Origin: Wenzhouxiangella sp042310355
Lineage (GTDB): Bacteria; Pseudomonadota; Gammaproteobacteria; Xanthomonadales; Wenzhouxiangellaceae
Assembly: GCF_042310355.1 (NCBI RefSeq)
Contig: NZ_JBHJMR010000001.1
Span: 372,001-436,000 of the forward strand
Direction of reading: 5' to 3'
DNA length: 64,000 nt
The position numbers and the translations under genes are program-made. Positions 43,704-51,786 of this stretch are shown here, piece after piece (the first letter of the stretch is position 1; the number at the start of each line of letters is the position of its first letter). A model generated the notes under the pieces. That model saw only the letters and a list, made by a program, of their open reading frames with translations. It ran no database searches and was not told the DNA's origin.

Positions 43704-45067
43704 TTCAGGCTGGCGTCCCGGGGCTCGGTCACGACCTCCGCATCGACTTCAAAAGAATCCATCAGGATATTGATTTTGTTGCCTTTGTTGAATTGCTGTC
43801 TCTCGGTCATCGCCTGGCCCTCGGGATCGCGGACGACGGCATAGCCGCGTTCGAGCACGGCCAGCGGGCTGACGTTGTTGAGCGAGCGGGCAACCGCCGC
43901 CAGCTGCTGCTGGCGCCGTTCCAGCGCCTGCCTCGCAGCGCGTTCGAGCCGCGCCCCCAGGGCGTCGAGCTGGTGCTCGAGTTGTTCGAACTGCCGCCTG
44001 GGATGGCGGGCGAGCAGGCGGCCATCGAGGCTCCGCAGCTGCCGATCGCGCATGTCCAGCTGGCGCTTGATGGCCAGCTCGCTGCGTCGTTCGAGTTCCG
44101 TGCCGCGCCGCGCGAGTTCGTCCAGGCGGCGTTCGGGGTGCTGCTGCCGGAGTCGGTTCTCGGCGTGGTCGAGCCGCTGCATCTGCCGCTGCAGCAGCTG
44201 ATCGATGGCGCGCTGCAGGCGAGACTCCTGGCGGCCCAGCTGGACCAGAAGTTCGGGGCCGTCGGGCGTGGCGGCAACCGCCGCGGCCGTCGGCGTGGGC
44301 GCGCGCAGATCGGCGACGAAGTCGGCGATGGTGAAGTCGGTTTCGTGGCCGACGCCGCTGATGACCGGGGTCTTGCAGGCATGAATGGCGCGGGCCAGGT
44401 TCTCGTCGTTGAAGGCCCACAGATCCTCGAGCGAACCGCCGCCGCGTGCCAGCACGATCACCTGGCCGAAGCCGTGCCCGTCGGCGGCCAGCAGCGCGCG
44501 AACCAGTTCGGCCGGGGCCGCCTCGCCCTGCACCTGGCTGGGGTAGACGCGCACCCTCGCGCGCGGCCAGCGCTTTTCCAGGGTCTGCAGGATGTCGCGG
44601 ATGGCCGCCCCGGAGGGCGAGGTCACGACGCTGATCCGTTCGGGCCAGCGCGGCAGGGCTTGCTTGTGTTCGTCGGCGAACAGGCCCTCGCCCTCGAGCT
44701 TCTTCTTCAGCGCCTCGAACGCCTGGGCCAGCGCGCCGGCACCGGCTTCGAGCATGCCGTCGGCGATCAGCTGATAGTCACCGCGCGGTTCGTAGAGGCT
44801 CAGCCGCCCGCGCACCAGCACCTGCGTGCCGTTTTCCGGCCGAAAGCCCATTCCGGCGGCGTTGCCGCGAAACAGGGCGCAGCGGATCTGGGCGCGCTCG
44901 TCCTTGAGCGTGAAGTACATATGCCCGGATGGCGGTCGGGCCAGGTTGGAAATCTCGCCCGACAGCCAGAGCCTGGGAAATCCCGCCTCGATGTGGAAGC
45001 GGACTTCCTTGTTCAGTTCGGCAGGCCGATAGACGCGGGTTTCGGGTCCGGGGGCGGGGAGTGACAT
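43700..45067 (-). CDS. xseA: Exodeoxyribonuclease VII large subunit
   Basis: A 455-residue nuclease subunit with an N-terminal OB fold (LWLSGEISNLARPPSGHMYFTLKDERAQIRC) and the catalytic core (SPSGAAIRDILQTLEKRWP, VIVLARGGGSLEDLWAFNDE, AIHACKTPVISGVGHETDFTIADFVADLRAPTPTAAA). A long coiled coil follows (about 270-400). The small subunit xseB is not in the window. Its start lies inside the 3' end of the glycosyltransferase gene. Confidence 0.95.
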   Translation of the reverse strand: MSLPAPGPETRVYRPAELNKEVRFHIEAGFPRLWLSGEISNLARPPSGHMYFTLKDERAQIRCALFRGNAAGMGFRPENGTQVLVRGRLSLYEPRGDYQLIADGMLEAGAGALAQAFEALKKKLEGEGLFADEHKQALPRWPERISVVTSPSGAAIRDILQTLEKRWPRARVRVYPSQVQGEAAPAELVRALLAADGHGFGQVIVLARGGGSLEDLWAFNDENLARAIHACKTPVISGVGHETDFTIADFVADLRAPTPTAAAVAATPDGPELLVQLGRQESRLQRAIDQLLQRQMQRLDHAENRLRQQHPERRLDELARRGTELERRSELAIKRQLDMRDRQLRSLDGRLLARHPRRQFEQLEHQLDALGARLERAARQALERRQQQLAAVARSLNNVSPLAVLERGYAVVRDPEGQAMTERQQFNKGNKINILMDSFEVDAEVVTEPRDASLK

Positions 45068-46095
45068 GGGGCGGGATTATACCGCCGCTGCGAGCCGCTC
45101 TCATCGACCGGCTTGAGCAGGCCGAGGAAGCGCTGGGTGGAAGCGCGCCACGAAAACGCGGCGGCGAACTCGACGCAGCTGTCGCCGTCGATCGACAAGG
45201 CGCGAAAGACCGCCTCGCGCAGGTCCTCGTCGAGCGCGCCATTGCCGCCGTCGGTGATCAGGTCGGCCGGGCCGGGCACGGGGAAGGCGGCGACCGGGAC
45301 GCCGCAGGCCATGGATTCGAGGATGACCAGGCCGAGCGTGTCGGTCCGGCTCGGAAAGACGAAGACATCGGCCGAGCTCATCAGGCCGGCCAGCTCTTCG
45401 CCGTGCCGGTAGCCAAGGAAGTGGACGCCGGGGTAGCGCTCTTCCAGCTCGGCGAGCGCGGGGCCGCCGCCGATGACAACCTTCGAGCCGGGCAGGTCCA
45501 GTTCCAGGAAGGCCTCGATATTCTTCTCGACCGCCACTCGCCCGACGTAGAGACTGATCGGGCGGGGCAGGCAGAGCCGATCGCGCTCGCGCGGCCGGAA
45601 AAGCCGGGTATCGACGCCGCCGGGCCAAACGTGCAGGTTTCTGAAGCCACGCTCGGCCAGCAGTGTCTTCTGGGTCTGCGTGCGGACGAAGGTTCGGCTC
45701 GCGCGGGAGTGGAACCAGCGCATCCAGGCGTAGCTGAGGCCCAGGGGAACGGGCGCGCGCATGCGAAGATACTCGGGAAAGCGCGTGTGATAGGAGGTCG
45801 TGAAGGGCAGGCCGTGGCGCCGACACCAGCGGCTCGCCGCCAGGCCCAGCGGGCCCTCGGTGGCGATATGGACGGCGTCGAAGGGGCCGCCGGCCATGGC
45901 GAGTCGCATCTGCTTGCGCGGCCGCAGCGTCAGGCGGATCTCCGGGTAGCCCGGGCAGGGCAGGGTGCGGCCGGCCGGCGACAGCACGGTCACCCGGTGT
46001 CCCAGCTCGACCAGGGCATCGCGGGTGCGCTCGAGCGTGCGTACCACGCCGTTGACCTGCGGCGCCCAGGCGTCGGTGACCAGGAGTATGTTCAT
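45013..46095 (-). CDS. Glycosyltransferase family 1/4 (GT-B fold)
   Basis: A 360-residue enzyme. N-terminal MNILLVTDAWAPQVNGVVRTLERTRDAL, middle VWPGGVDTRLFRP and LYVGRVAVEKNIEAFL, and the donor-binding FVFPSRTDTLGLVILESMACGVPVAAF are classic GT4 features. The acceptor is unknown, probably a lipid. The last 18 codons overlap xseA. It is coupled (ATGA) to the upstream phosphatase, a common pairing in envelope lipid metabolism. Confidence 0.92.
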   Translation of the reverse strand: MNILLVTDAWAPQVNGVVRTLERTRDALVELGHRVTVLSPAGRTLPCPGYPEIRLTLRPRKQMRLAMAGGPFDAVHIATEGPLGLAASRWCRRHGLPFTTSYHTRFPEYLRMRAPVPLGLSYAWMRWFHSRASRTFVRTQTQKTLLAERGFRNLHVWPGGVDTRLFRPRERDRLCLPRPISLYVGRVAVEKNIEAFLELDLPGSKVVIGGGPALAELEERYPGVHFLGYRHGEELAGLMSSADVFVFPSRTDTLGLVILESMACGVPVAAFPVPGPADLITDGGNGALDEDLREAVFRALSIDGDSCVEFAAAFSWRASTQRFLGLLKPVDESGSQRRYNPAPCHSPPPDPKPASIGLPN

Positions 46096-46922
46096 GCCGC
46101 TTTGACCGCGTCCGGGGTCGGGGCGTGCTTGCGCCGCGGCGGCAGGCGCTTGACCACTTCCTGCACGTCGCTGGAGCGGATCAGCTCGATCGTGCCGTCG
46201 TGGTGCTCGATCAGGGCCGTGCAGCTCTCCACCCAGTCGCCGCAGTTGAGGTAGATGACCTCCTCGCCGACGGCGATCTCGGGGCGATGGATATGGCCGC
46301 AGACCAGGCCGTCGACCTCGTTCTTCTCGGCCGAACGGCGCACGGCCTCCTCGAAGTTGGACATGAACTTGACCGCCTTCTTCACCCGCTGCTTGAGGTA
46401 GGCGGCCAGCGACCAGTGATCGCGCCCCATTTTCGTGCGCGCCCAGTTGACCAGGCGATTGAGCTTGAGCAGCCCGTCGTAGAGCCGCGAGCCGATCAGG
46501 CCCAGCAGCGGCGAGCTGACCACGGCGGCGTCGAACTGATCGCCGTGCAGCACCAGCAGGCGGCGACCGTCGGCGGTTTCGTGAATGATTTCGTTGGTGA
46601 CCTCGATATTGCCGATGGTCATGCCGTCGTACTGGCGCATGGCCTCGTCGTGATTGCCGGGCACGAAGACCACGCGCGTGTCGTGCTTGGCCTTGCCCAG
46701 CAGCGAGCGGATGACGTTGCTGTGGCTCTGCGGCCAGTGGCGCTTCTTCTTGAGGTACCAGAAATCGACGATATCGCCGACCAGGTAGAGGGTCTCACAG
46801 CGCATGTCGCGAATGAAATCGAGCAGGTAGTCCGCGCTGCAGCCGGGAAAGCCCAGGTGCACGTCGGAGATCCAGATCGTACGGACGTTGCGCTTGAATG
46901 GAAACGGGTTGCGCTGTGTCAT
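46092..46922 (-). CDS. LpxH-like UDP-2,3-diacylglucosamine diphosphatase family metallophosphatase
   Basis: A 276-residue calcineurin-like phosphoesterase. All metal motifs are present: WISDVHLG, YLVGDIVDFW, FVPGNHDE, VLHGDQFDA and LVCGHIHRPE. It is longer at the C-terminus than classical LpxH (about 240 residues), fitting the second LpxH-like subgroup, so the lipid A step is not assured. It is first in the phosphatase-glycosyltransferase-xseA-yigZ run. Confidence 0.85.
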   Translation of the reverse strand: MTQRNPFPFKRNVRTIWISDVHLGFPGCSADYLLDFIRDMRCETLYLVGDIVDFWYLKKKRHWPQSHSNVIRSLLGKAKHDTRVVFVPGNHDEAMRQYDGMTIGNIEVTNEIIHETADGRRLLVLHGDQFDAAVVSSPLLGLIGSRLYDGLLKLNRLVNWARTKMGRDHWSLAAYLKQRVKKAVKFMSNFEEAVRRSAEKNEVDGLVCGHIHRPEIAVGEEVIYLNCGDWVESCTALIEHHDGTIELIRSSDVQEVVKRLPPRRKHAPTPDAVKAA

Positions 46923-47054
46923 GTCGCCACCTCGGAAAGGATGTGACTGCAGGCTAGGATGGGTGCGTGGCAGGTCGGTGACAAGCGCTTGACGAAACCG
47001 TGACGGCGATGGAGACTGGCCGGCGTTGTCCCGACTGCCTGAATCGATTCCGCC

Positions 47055-48704
47055 ATGTCACGCATTGCCCTGTCCGTCCTGCTCCTGCTCGTTTCCCTGA
47101 TCGCCCGTGCCGTCGAGCCCGGCGCGATTGTCAACGCACGCATTCATACCATGAACCCGGATGCCCCGCTTGTCCAGGCGATGGCCTGGGACGGGCAGGG
47201 GCGCATCACCTTCCTGGGTCAAGCCGACCAGCTGGCGGCCGAGCATCCCGGGCTCGAAACCCTCAACGCCGGCGGCAGGACCATCCTGCCGGGGCTGATC
47301 GACGCCCACGGGCACGTCATGGGCATGGGCCTGGCGAGGCTGCAGGCCGACCTGAGCGCCGCCGACAGTCTCGAGGCCGCCATCGAGATGCTCGAGGCAC
47401 ACGCCGAGACCTTGCCCGAAGGCGCCTGGCTGACCGGGCGCGGCTGGGATCAGACGCGCTGGAAAGGCCAGGCCTTTCCGACGGCCGCCGACCTCGACGA
47501 GGTCTTTCCCGACCGCCCGGTCTGGCTGGTGCGCGTCGATGGCCACGCCGGCTGGGCCAATTCGGCCGCGCTCGAGCGCGCGACAAAAGACCTGTCGGGC
47601 GAATGGCAGCCGCAGGGCGGGTCGATTCACCGCGACGACGGCGATCGGCCGACCGGCATCCTGATCGACACGGCCATGCGCTTTGTCGAGGACGCCATGC
47701 CGGCCGCCGGCGAAACAGTGCGCGAACGCGCGCTCGAGCTGGCGCTGGAAGAGATGGCCCGCTTCGGACTGACGGGCGTGCACGACATGGGCGCGAGCCT
47801 CGAGGACTTCAGGCTCTACCGCCGGCTCGACGCCGCCGGCGAGCTGTCGGTGCGCATCACCGCCTTCGCCGACGGCGACGAGGCCATGCTGGACTGGCTG
47901 TGCGAGAACGGCCAGTACCAGTCAGATCGACTGAACGCACGCTCGGTCAAGCTCTACGCCGATGGCGCCCTGGGCAGCCGCGGCGCGGCCCTGCTCGACG
48001 AATACAGCGATGATGCCGACAACAGCGGTCTGCTGTTCGAGTCCGACGACGACCTCCAGGCCCTGGTGGACCGGGCGATGGGCTGCGGCCTGCAGTTGGG
48101 CATCCACGCCATCGGCGATGCCGCCAACCGGCAGGTGACCGATGCCATCGCCGTCGGCAAGGAGGCCCATTCCGATAATCCCGGCCGCCACCGCATCGAG
48201 CACGTCCAGATCATCCATCCCGACGATATCCCGCGCCTGGCCGATCACGAGATCATCGCCAGCATGCAGCCCATCCACGCCACCTCGGACATGCGCTGGG
48301 CCGGCGATCGCCTGGGCGAAGCGCGCCTCGAAGGCGCCTACGCCTGGGCGACCATGCTCGAGCAGGGCATTCACCTGGCCCTGGGCTCCGACTTCCCGGT
48401 CGAACCGGTCAACCCCTGGCTGGGCGTCCACGCCGCCGTCACCCGCCAGCGCGACGGCCTGCCGCCCGGCGGCTGGCGCCCGCAGGAGGCCCTGACGCTC
48501 GAGCAGGCGCTGCGCGGCTTCACCCGCGATGCGGCCTATGCCGGGTTCGCCGAAGAAGAAGTCGGCAGCCTGGCGGTCGGCAAGCAGGCCGACTTCATCA
48601 CGGTGGATGCCGATCCCTTCGAAGTGGAAGCCTCCGGCCTGGCCGATGTCGAAGTTTTGCAGACTGTCGTCGCTGGCGAGACGGTCTTTCAAAAGATGGA
48701 ATGA
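47055..48704 (+). CDS. Exported amidohydrolase (YtcJ-like, metal dependent)
   Basis: A 549-residue protein with a signal peptide (IALSVLLLLVSLIARAVEPG) and an amidohydrolase-3 domain: ILPGLIDAHGHVMGMGLA, WLTGRGWDQTRW, IHDM-like GVHDMGAS, HAIGDAANRQV, HRIEHVQIIHPDD and LGSDFPVEPVNPW. A final AAYAGFAEEEVGSLAVGKQADFI is typical. Substrate unknown. It is alone, divergent from the phosphatase with a 132-bp gap; a 10-bp-unit inverted element follows. Confidence 0.9.
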   Translation: MSRIALSVLLLLVSLIARAVEPGAIVNARIHTMNPDAPLVQAMAWDGQGRITFLGQADQLAAEHPGLETLNAGGRTILPGLIDAHGHVMGMGLARLQADLSAADSLEAAIEMLEAHAETLPEGAWLTGRGWDQTRWKGQAFPTAADLDEVFPDRPVWLVRVDGHAGWANSAALERATKDLSGEWQPQGGSIHRDDGDRPTGILIDTAMRFVEDAMPAAGETVRERALELALEEMARFGLTGVHDMGASLEDFRLYRRLDAAGELSVRITAFADGDEAMLDWLCENGQYQSDRLNARSVKLYADGALGSRGAALLDEYSDDADNSGLLFESDDDLQALVDRAMGCGLQLGIHAIGDAANRQVTDAIAVGKEAHSDNPGRHRIEHVQIIHPDDIPRLADHEIIASMQPIHATSDMRWAGDRLGEARLEGAYAWATMLEQGIHLALGSDFPVEPVNPWLGVHAAVTRQRDGLPPGGWRPQEALTLEQALRGFTRDAAYAGFAEEEVGSLAVGKQADFITVDADPFEVEASGLADVEVLQTVVAGETVFQKME

Positions 48705-48708
48705 AGGA

Positions 48709-48805
48709 ACCGCGGATGAGCGCGGATGAACGCGGATGAACGCAGATAAGGAGAAAATCACCAGGAGGATTGTCCATCTGCGTTAATCTGCGTTCATCTG
48801 CGGTT
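48709..48805. repeat. Inverted element with 10-bp tandem units (GATGAACGCG)
   Basis: The left arm 48709-48746 has four units of the GATGAACGCG type (GATGAGCGCG, GATGAACGCG, GATGAACGCA). The right arm 48775-48805 carries three matching CATCTGCGTT-type units. The arms are complementary around a 28-nt loop. It lies between the amidohydrolase stop and the GTG start of the next gene. Confidence 0.9.
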
Positions 48806-48841
48806 AGATCATTTTTTGCCTTAGGCTCCAGGATCACATTT

Positions 48842-50398
48842 GTGAACAGTACTGACTCCGACTCCAGCTCCGAATCCCACCGCCTGATCCTGCGCCAGTC
48901 GCGGATCGAGGACTACGACGACATCGCCGAGATCATGGACCGGGTCTACAAGGGCCTGGACGGCGCCTGGGAGCGCGAGCAGTTCGAGTCCCAGGTCACG
49001 CGTTTCCCGGAAGGCCAGATCTGCATCGAGGACAACGGCAAGGTCGTCGCCGCGGCGATTTCCCTGATCGTCAAGTACAGCCGCTGGGGGCAGGAGCACC
49101 GCTACTGGGATATTGTCGGTAACGGCTACCTGACCACCCACGACCCCAAGGGCGACGTGCTCTACGGAGTCGATGTGTTCGTCCATCCGGATTACCGTGA
49201 TCTCAGGCTGGGCCGACGCCTCTACGATGCGCGCAAGGAGTTGTGCGAGAACCTCAACCTGCGCGGTATCGTCGTCGGCGGGCGGATCCCGGGCTATCGC
49301 CATCACGCCGAAGAAATGACGCCGCAGCAGTACGTGGCGCGGGTGCGAGCCCGCGAGCTCGTCGATCCGATTCTGACCTTCCAGCTGGCCAACGAATTCC
49401 AGGTTCGGCGCATCGTGCGCGGCTACCTGCCCGATGACCGCGATTCCGCCGGTTACGCCGTCCTGCTGGAGTGGGTCAATATCTACTTCGACGAGGGCGC
49501 GCAGAAGATGATCGGCGGGCGGCCGTCGGACGTACGCGTCGGCGCGGTGCAGTGGCAGATGCGTCCGATGAAGACGCTCGACGACCTCTACAGCCAGATC
49601 GAGTATTTCGTCGATGCCGTTTCCGGCTACCAGGCCGATGTTGTCCTCTTTCCCGAGTTCTTCAACGGCCCGCTGATGGCGCCCTGGAACGACCAGGGCC
49701 CGGCCGAGGCCGTGCGGCAGCTAGCCGGCTATACCGAGACCATCCGCGACCAGATGCTGAAGTTCGCGGTGTCCTACAACATCAACATCATCGCCGGGTC
49801 CATGCCGGAGTACGACGGCGAACGCCTGCGCAACGTCTGTTACCTGCTGCGGCGAGACGGCACCTGGGATCGCCAGTACAAGGTCCACGTCACGCCCGAC
49901 GAGGTCAGCTACTGGGGCCTGAAAGGCGGTGACAAGGTCAAGGTCTTCGACACCGACTGCGGCAAGATCGGCATCCTGGTCTGCTACGACGTGGAGTTCC
50001 CCGAGCTGCCGCGTCTGCTGGCCGACGGCGGCATGAACATCCTGTTCGTGCCCTACTGGGTCGATACCAAGAATTCCTACCTGCGCGTTCGGCGTTGCTC
50101 GCAGGCACGCGCGATCGAGAACGAGTGCTACGTCGTCATCACCGGTTCGGTCGGCAACCTGCCCAAGGTCGAGAACATGGACATGCAGTATTCCCAGGCC
50201 GCGGTGTTTACGCCCTCGGATTTTGCCTTCCCGCACGATGCCATCGCGCATGAGGCCACGCCCAACACCGAGACCATGCTCATCGCCGACCTCGACCTCG
50301 ACAACCTGCGCGAGATTCGCTCGCACGGTTCGGTGCGCAATCTCGCCGATCGCCGCCACGACCTGTACGAGCTGCGCTGGAAGGACGGGGACGAATAA
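48842..50398 (+). CDS. GNAT acetyltransferase fused to carbon-nitrogen hydrolase
   Basis: A 518-residue two-domain protein. Residues about 14-200 are a GNAT fold (LILRQSRIEDYDDIAEIMDRVYKG, VFVHPDYRDLRLGRRLYDARKEL as the acetyl-CoA loop). Residues about 230-510 are a nitrilase-type domain with the triad Glu (VLFPEFFNGP), Lys (DRQYKVHVTPDE) and Cys (IGILVCYDVEFPE). It would hydrolyse an amide or nitrile, perhaps after acetyl transfer. The start is GTG 48842 with AGGA upstream; an earlier in-frame start would read through the repeat. Confidence 0.92.
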   Translation: MNSTDSDSSSESHRLILRQSRIEDYDDIAEIMDRVYKGLDGAWEREQFESQVTRFPEGQICIEDNGKVVAAAISLIVKYSRWGQEHRYWDIVGNGYLTTHDPKGDVLYGVDVFVHPDYRDLRLGRRLYDARKELCENLNLRGIVVGGRIPGYRHHAEEMTPQQYVARVRARELVDPILTFQLANEFQVRRIVRGYLPDDRDSAGYAVLLEWVNIYFDEGAQKMIGGRPSDVRVGAVQWQMRPMKTLDDLYSQIEYFVDAVSGYQADVVLFPEFFNGPLMAPWNDQGPAEAVRQLAGYTETIRDQMLKFAVSYNINIIAGSMPEYDGERLRNVCYLLRRDGTWDRQYKVHVTPDEVSYWGLKGGDKVKVFDTDCGKIGILVCYDVEFPELPRLLADGGMNILFVPYWVDTKNSYLRVRRCSQARAIENECYVVITGSVGNLPKVENMDMQYSQAAVFTPSDFAFPHDAIAHEATPNTETMLIADLDLDNLREIRSHGSVRNLADRRHDLYELRWKDGDE

Positions 50399-50457
50399 CG
50401 GCCCGGTAACGCAAGGCTTGTTAGGATGCAGTCTGGCTCGAAGGCAGGAGTTGTTCA

Positions 50458-50949
50458 GTGAATACCATCATCTGGGTCGTCATAGGCCTGGTCGTCGGCG
50501 GTGCAATCGGTGCCGGACTGGTATGGATGCTGGCCGTGCGTCGCGCCGGCCCGATGTCGGTCAACGAAATGAAGAAGGAGAACGCGCGCTTTCGCGAAGA
50601 GGTCAATGCCCACTTCGTCCAGACGGCCGAGTTGATCAACGAACTGACCGACAGCTACAAGAAGGTGTTCGACCACCTCAGCGACGGCGCCGATCGCCTG
50701 GTCGACAGCGAGGCGGTGCGCGAGCGCATGCCGCAGGTCGGCCACAGCGAGGTGCGGCTGCGTCATATCGGGGCGCCCAGGGACTATCGTCCTTCCGGGC
50801 CATCCGGGCCATCCGGGCCATCCGGGCCCTCCGGCCGGACACCCGGAGTTTCAGAACCCCGGTCGTCGACCAACAAAGGCGATGACCCGGAAGTTTCCGT
50901 CAAGGAAGACGCCGTCGACCAGGACTCCGGGAAGAAAGACGCGCCCTGA
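50458..50949 (+). CDS. YhcB/ZapG family (DUF1043) inner-membrane protein
   Basis: A 163-residue protein: a membrane helix (IIWVVIGLVVGGAIGAGLVWML), then a coiled coil (VNEMKKENARFREEVNAHFVQTAELINELTDSYKKVFDHL) with the GADRLVD motif. E. coli YhcB/ZapG works at cell division and envelope synthesis. GTG 50458 has AGGAG 8 nt upstream. The tail holds a Pro-Ser-Gly repeat encoded by a 9-bp minisatellite (50797-50832) and a charged end. Confidence 0.9.
   Translation: MNTIIWVVIGLVVGGAIGAGLVWMLAVRRAGPMSVNEMKKENARFREEVNAHFVQTAELINELTDSYKKVFDHLSDGADRLVDSEAVRERMPQVGHSEVRLRHIGAPRDYRPSGPSGPSGPSGPSGRTPGVSEPRSSTNKGDDPEVSVKEDAVDQDSGKKDAP
50797..50832 (+). repeat. 9-bp minisatellite inside the YhcB/ZapG gene
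   Basis: Four copies of GGGCCATCC (the last reads GGGCCCTCC) encode a collagen-like Gly-Pro-Ser stretch in the cytoplasmic tail. In-frame unit loss or gain would only lengthen or shorten the linker. Confidence 0.9.
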
Positions 50950-50959
50950 AAGACTCGAT

Positions 50960-51496
50960 TCAAAAGCGCCGGCTGTAGACCAGCGACCAGGAGTTGATGC
51001 CCTGGTTGGGGTCTTCCAGCCCGGCGTTCGAGTAATGAATCACACGCAGCCGCAGCGCGTCGCGTTCGCTGAGCTGCACGCCCAGGGCGAAACGGTCTTC
51101 AAAATGTGCCTGCGAGCCCAGATCGCGGTCGCCCACCTGATCGTCGCTGAAGTAGGCCGCCCCGATGCCGGCCTCGATAAACGGCTGCCAGCCGTCGGCG
51201 TTGAAGCGATAGACGAACACCGGCGAGACCGATAGGGACTGCTCGTCGCTGCCGAAGCGCCCGGCTTCCCACCAGGTATACGCCACGTTCCAGTAGCCGC
51301 CCAGATGCCCGGTCTGGCTTTCGAACCAGCGCCTGTCCCAGTCGAAAGCCAGGCTGATGTTCGCCGTGGTTTCACCCTGGCTGGTCACGCCGGGGGCGAC
51401 CAGCAGCTCGGCGGCACCGGCCGAACCCGAAAGCATCGAGACGAACAACAGGCCAGGCAACGCCAGGCCGGCGGTCTTGCGGGTAATCAACTGCAC
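50960..51496 (-). CDS. PagL-like lipid A deacylase (acyloxyacyl hydrolase family)
   Basis: A 178-residue outer-membrane beta-barrel protein with signal peptide (AGLALPGLLFVSMLSGSAGA). The C-terminal HYSNAGLEDPNQGINSWSLVYSRRF has the His-Ser pair and NxG spacing of PagL 3-O-deacylases and ends in Phe, an outer-membrane sorting signal. It would trim the 3-O acyl chain of lipid A. GTG 51496 follows GGAGGAG, the best start. Convergent with the YhcB gene. Confidence 0.85.
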   Translation of the reverse strand: MQLITRKTAGLALPGLLFVSMLSGSAGAAELLVAPGVTSQGETTANISLAFDWDRRWFESQTGHLGGYWNVAYTWWEAGRFGSDEQSLSVSPVFVYRFNADGWQPFIEAGIGAAYFSDDQVGDRDLGSQAHFEDRFALGVQLSERDALRLRVIHYSNAGLEDPNQGINSWSLVYSRRF

Positions 51497-51592
51497 TACG
51501 AACTCCTCCGAAGCGATTCGCCAAGGCCGGTAGATTACCCCAACCGCCGGAAACTGGATCTTGTTTTGTGCCACTAGCCGAAAAAACCTAAT

Positions 51593-51744
51593 TGTCCACA
51601 GATGAACACAGATGAACACAGATGAAAGAATGAAACCCGCATTCGAGAACCTGTCTACAGACTGGAAACGGGAACCAATGATCAAGGATTTCATTGTTTT
51701 TTGTTTAGTCAGTATCTGTGTTTATCTGTGTTCATCTGTGGACA
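51593..51744. repeat. Inverted element with 10-bp tandem units (GATGAACACA)
   Basis: Left 51593-51623 and right 51714-51744 are 31 nt each and complementary with one mismatch. Each has about two and a half units of GATGAACACA. The loop is 90 nt and AT-rich. It occupies the 290-bp gap between the RND permease stop and the PagL-like gene start. Same class as the element at 48709. Confidence 0.92.
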
Positions 51745-51786
51745 AAAAGGTTGTAAAGCGAAGCGCCACCGGACACCGGCTACTGC

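Noticed and set aside
48770..48841. Earlier start of the GNAT-nitrilase gene
   Set aside because: The extra residues are translated repeat sequence (right arm of the 10-bp element); GTG 48842 has a ribosome site and fits the fold.
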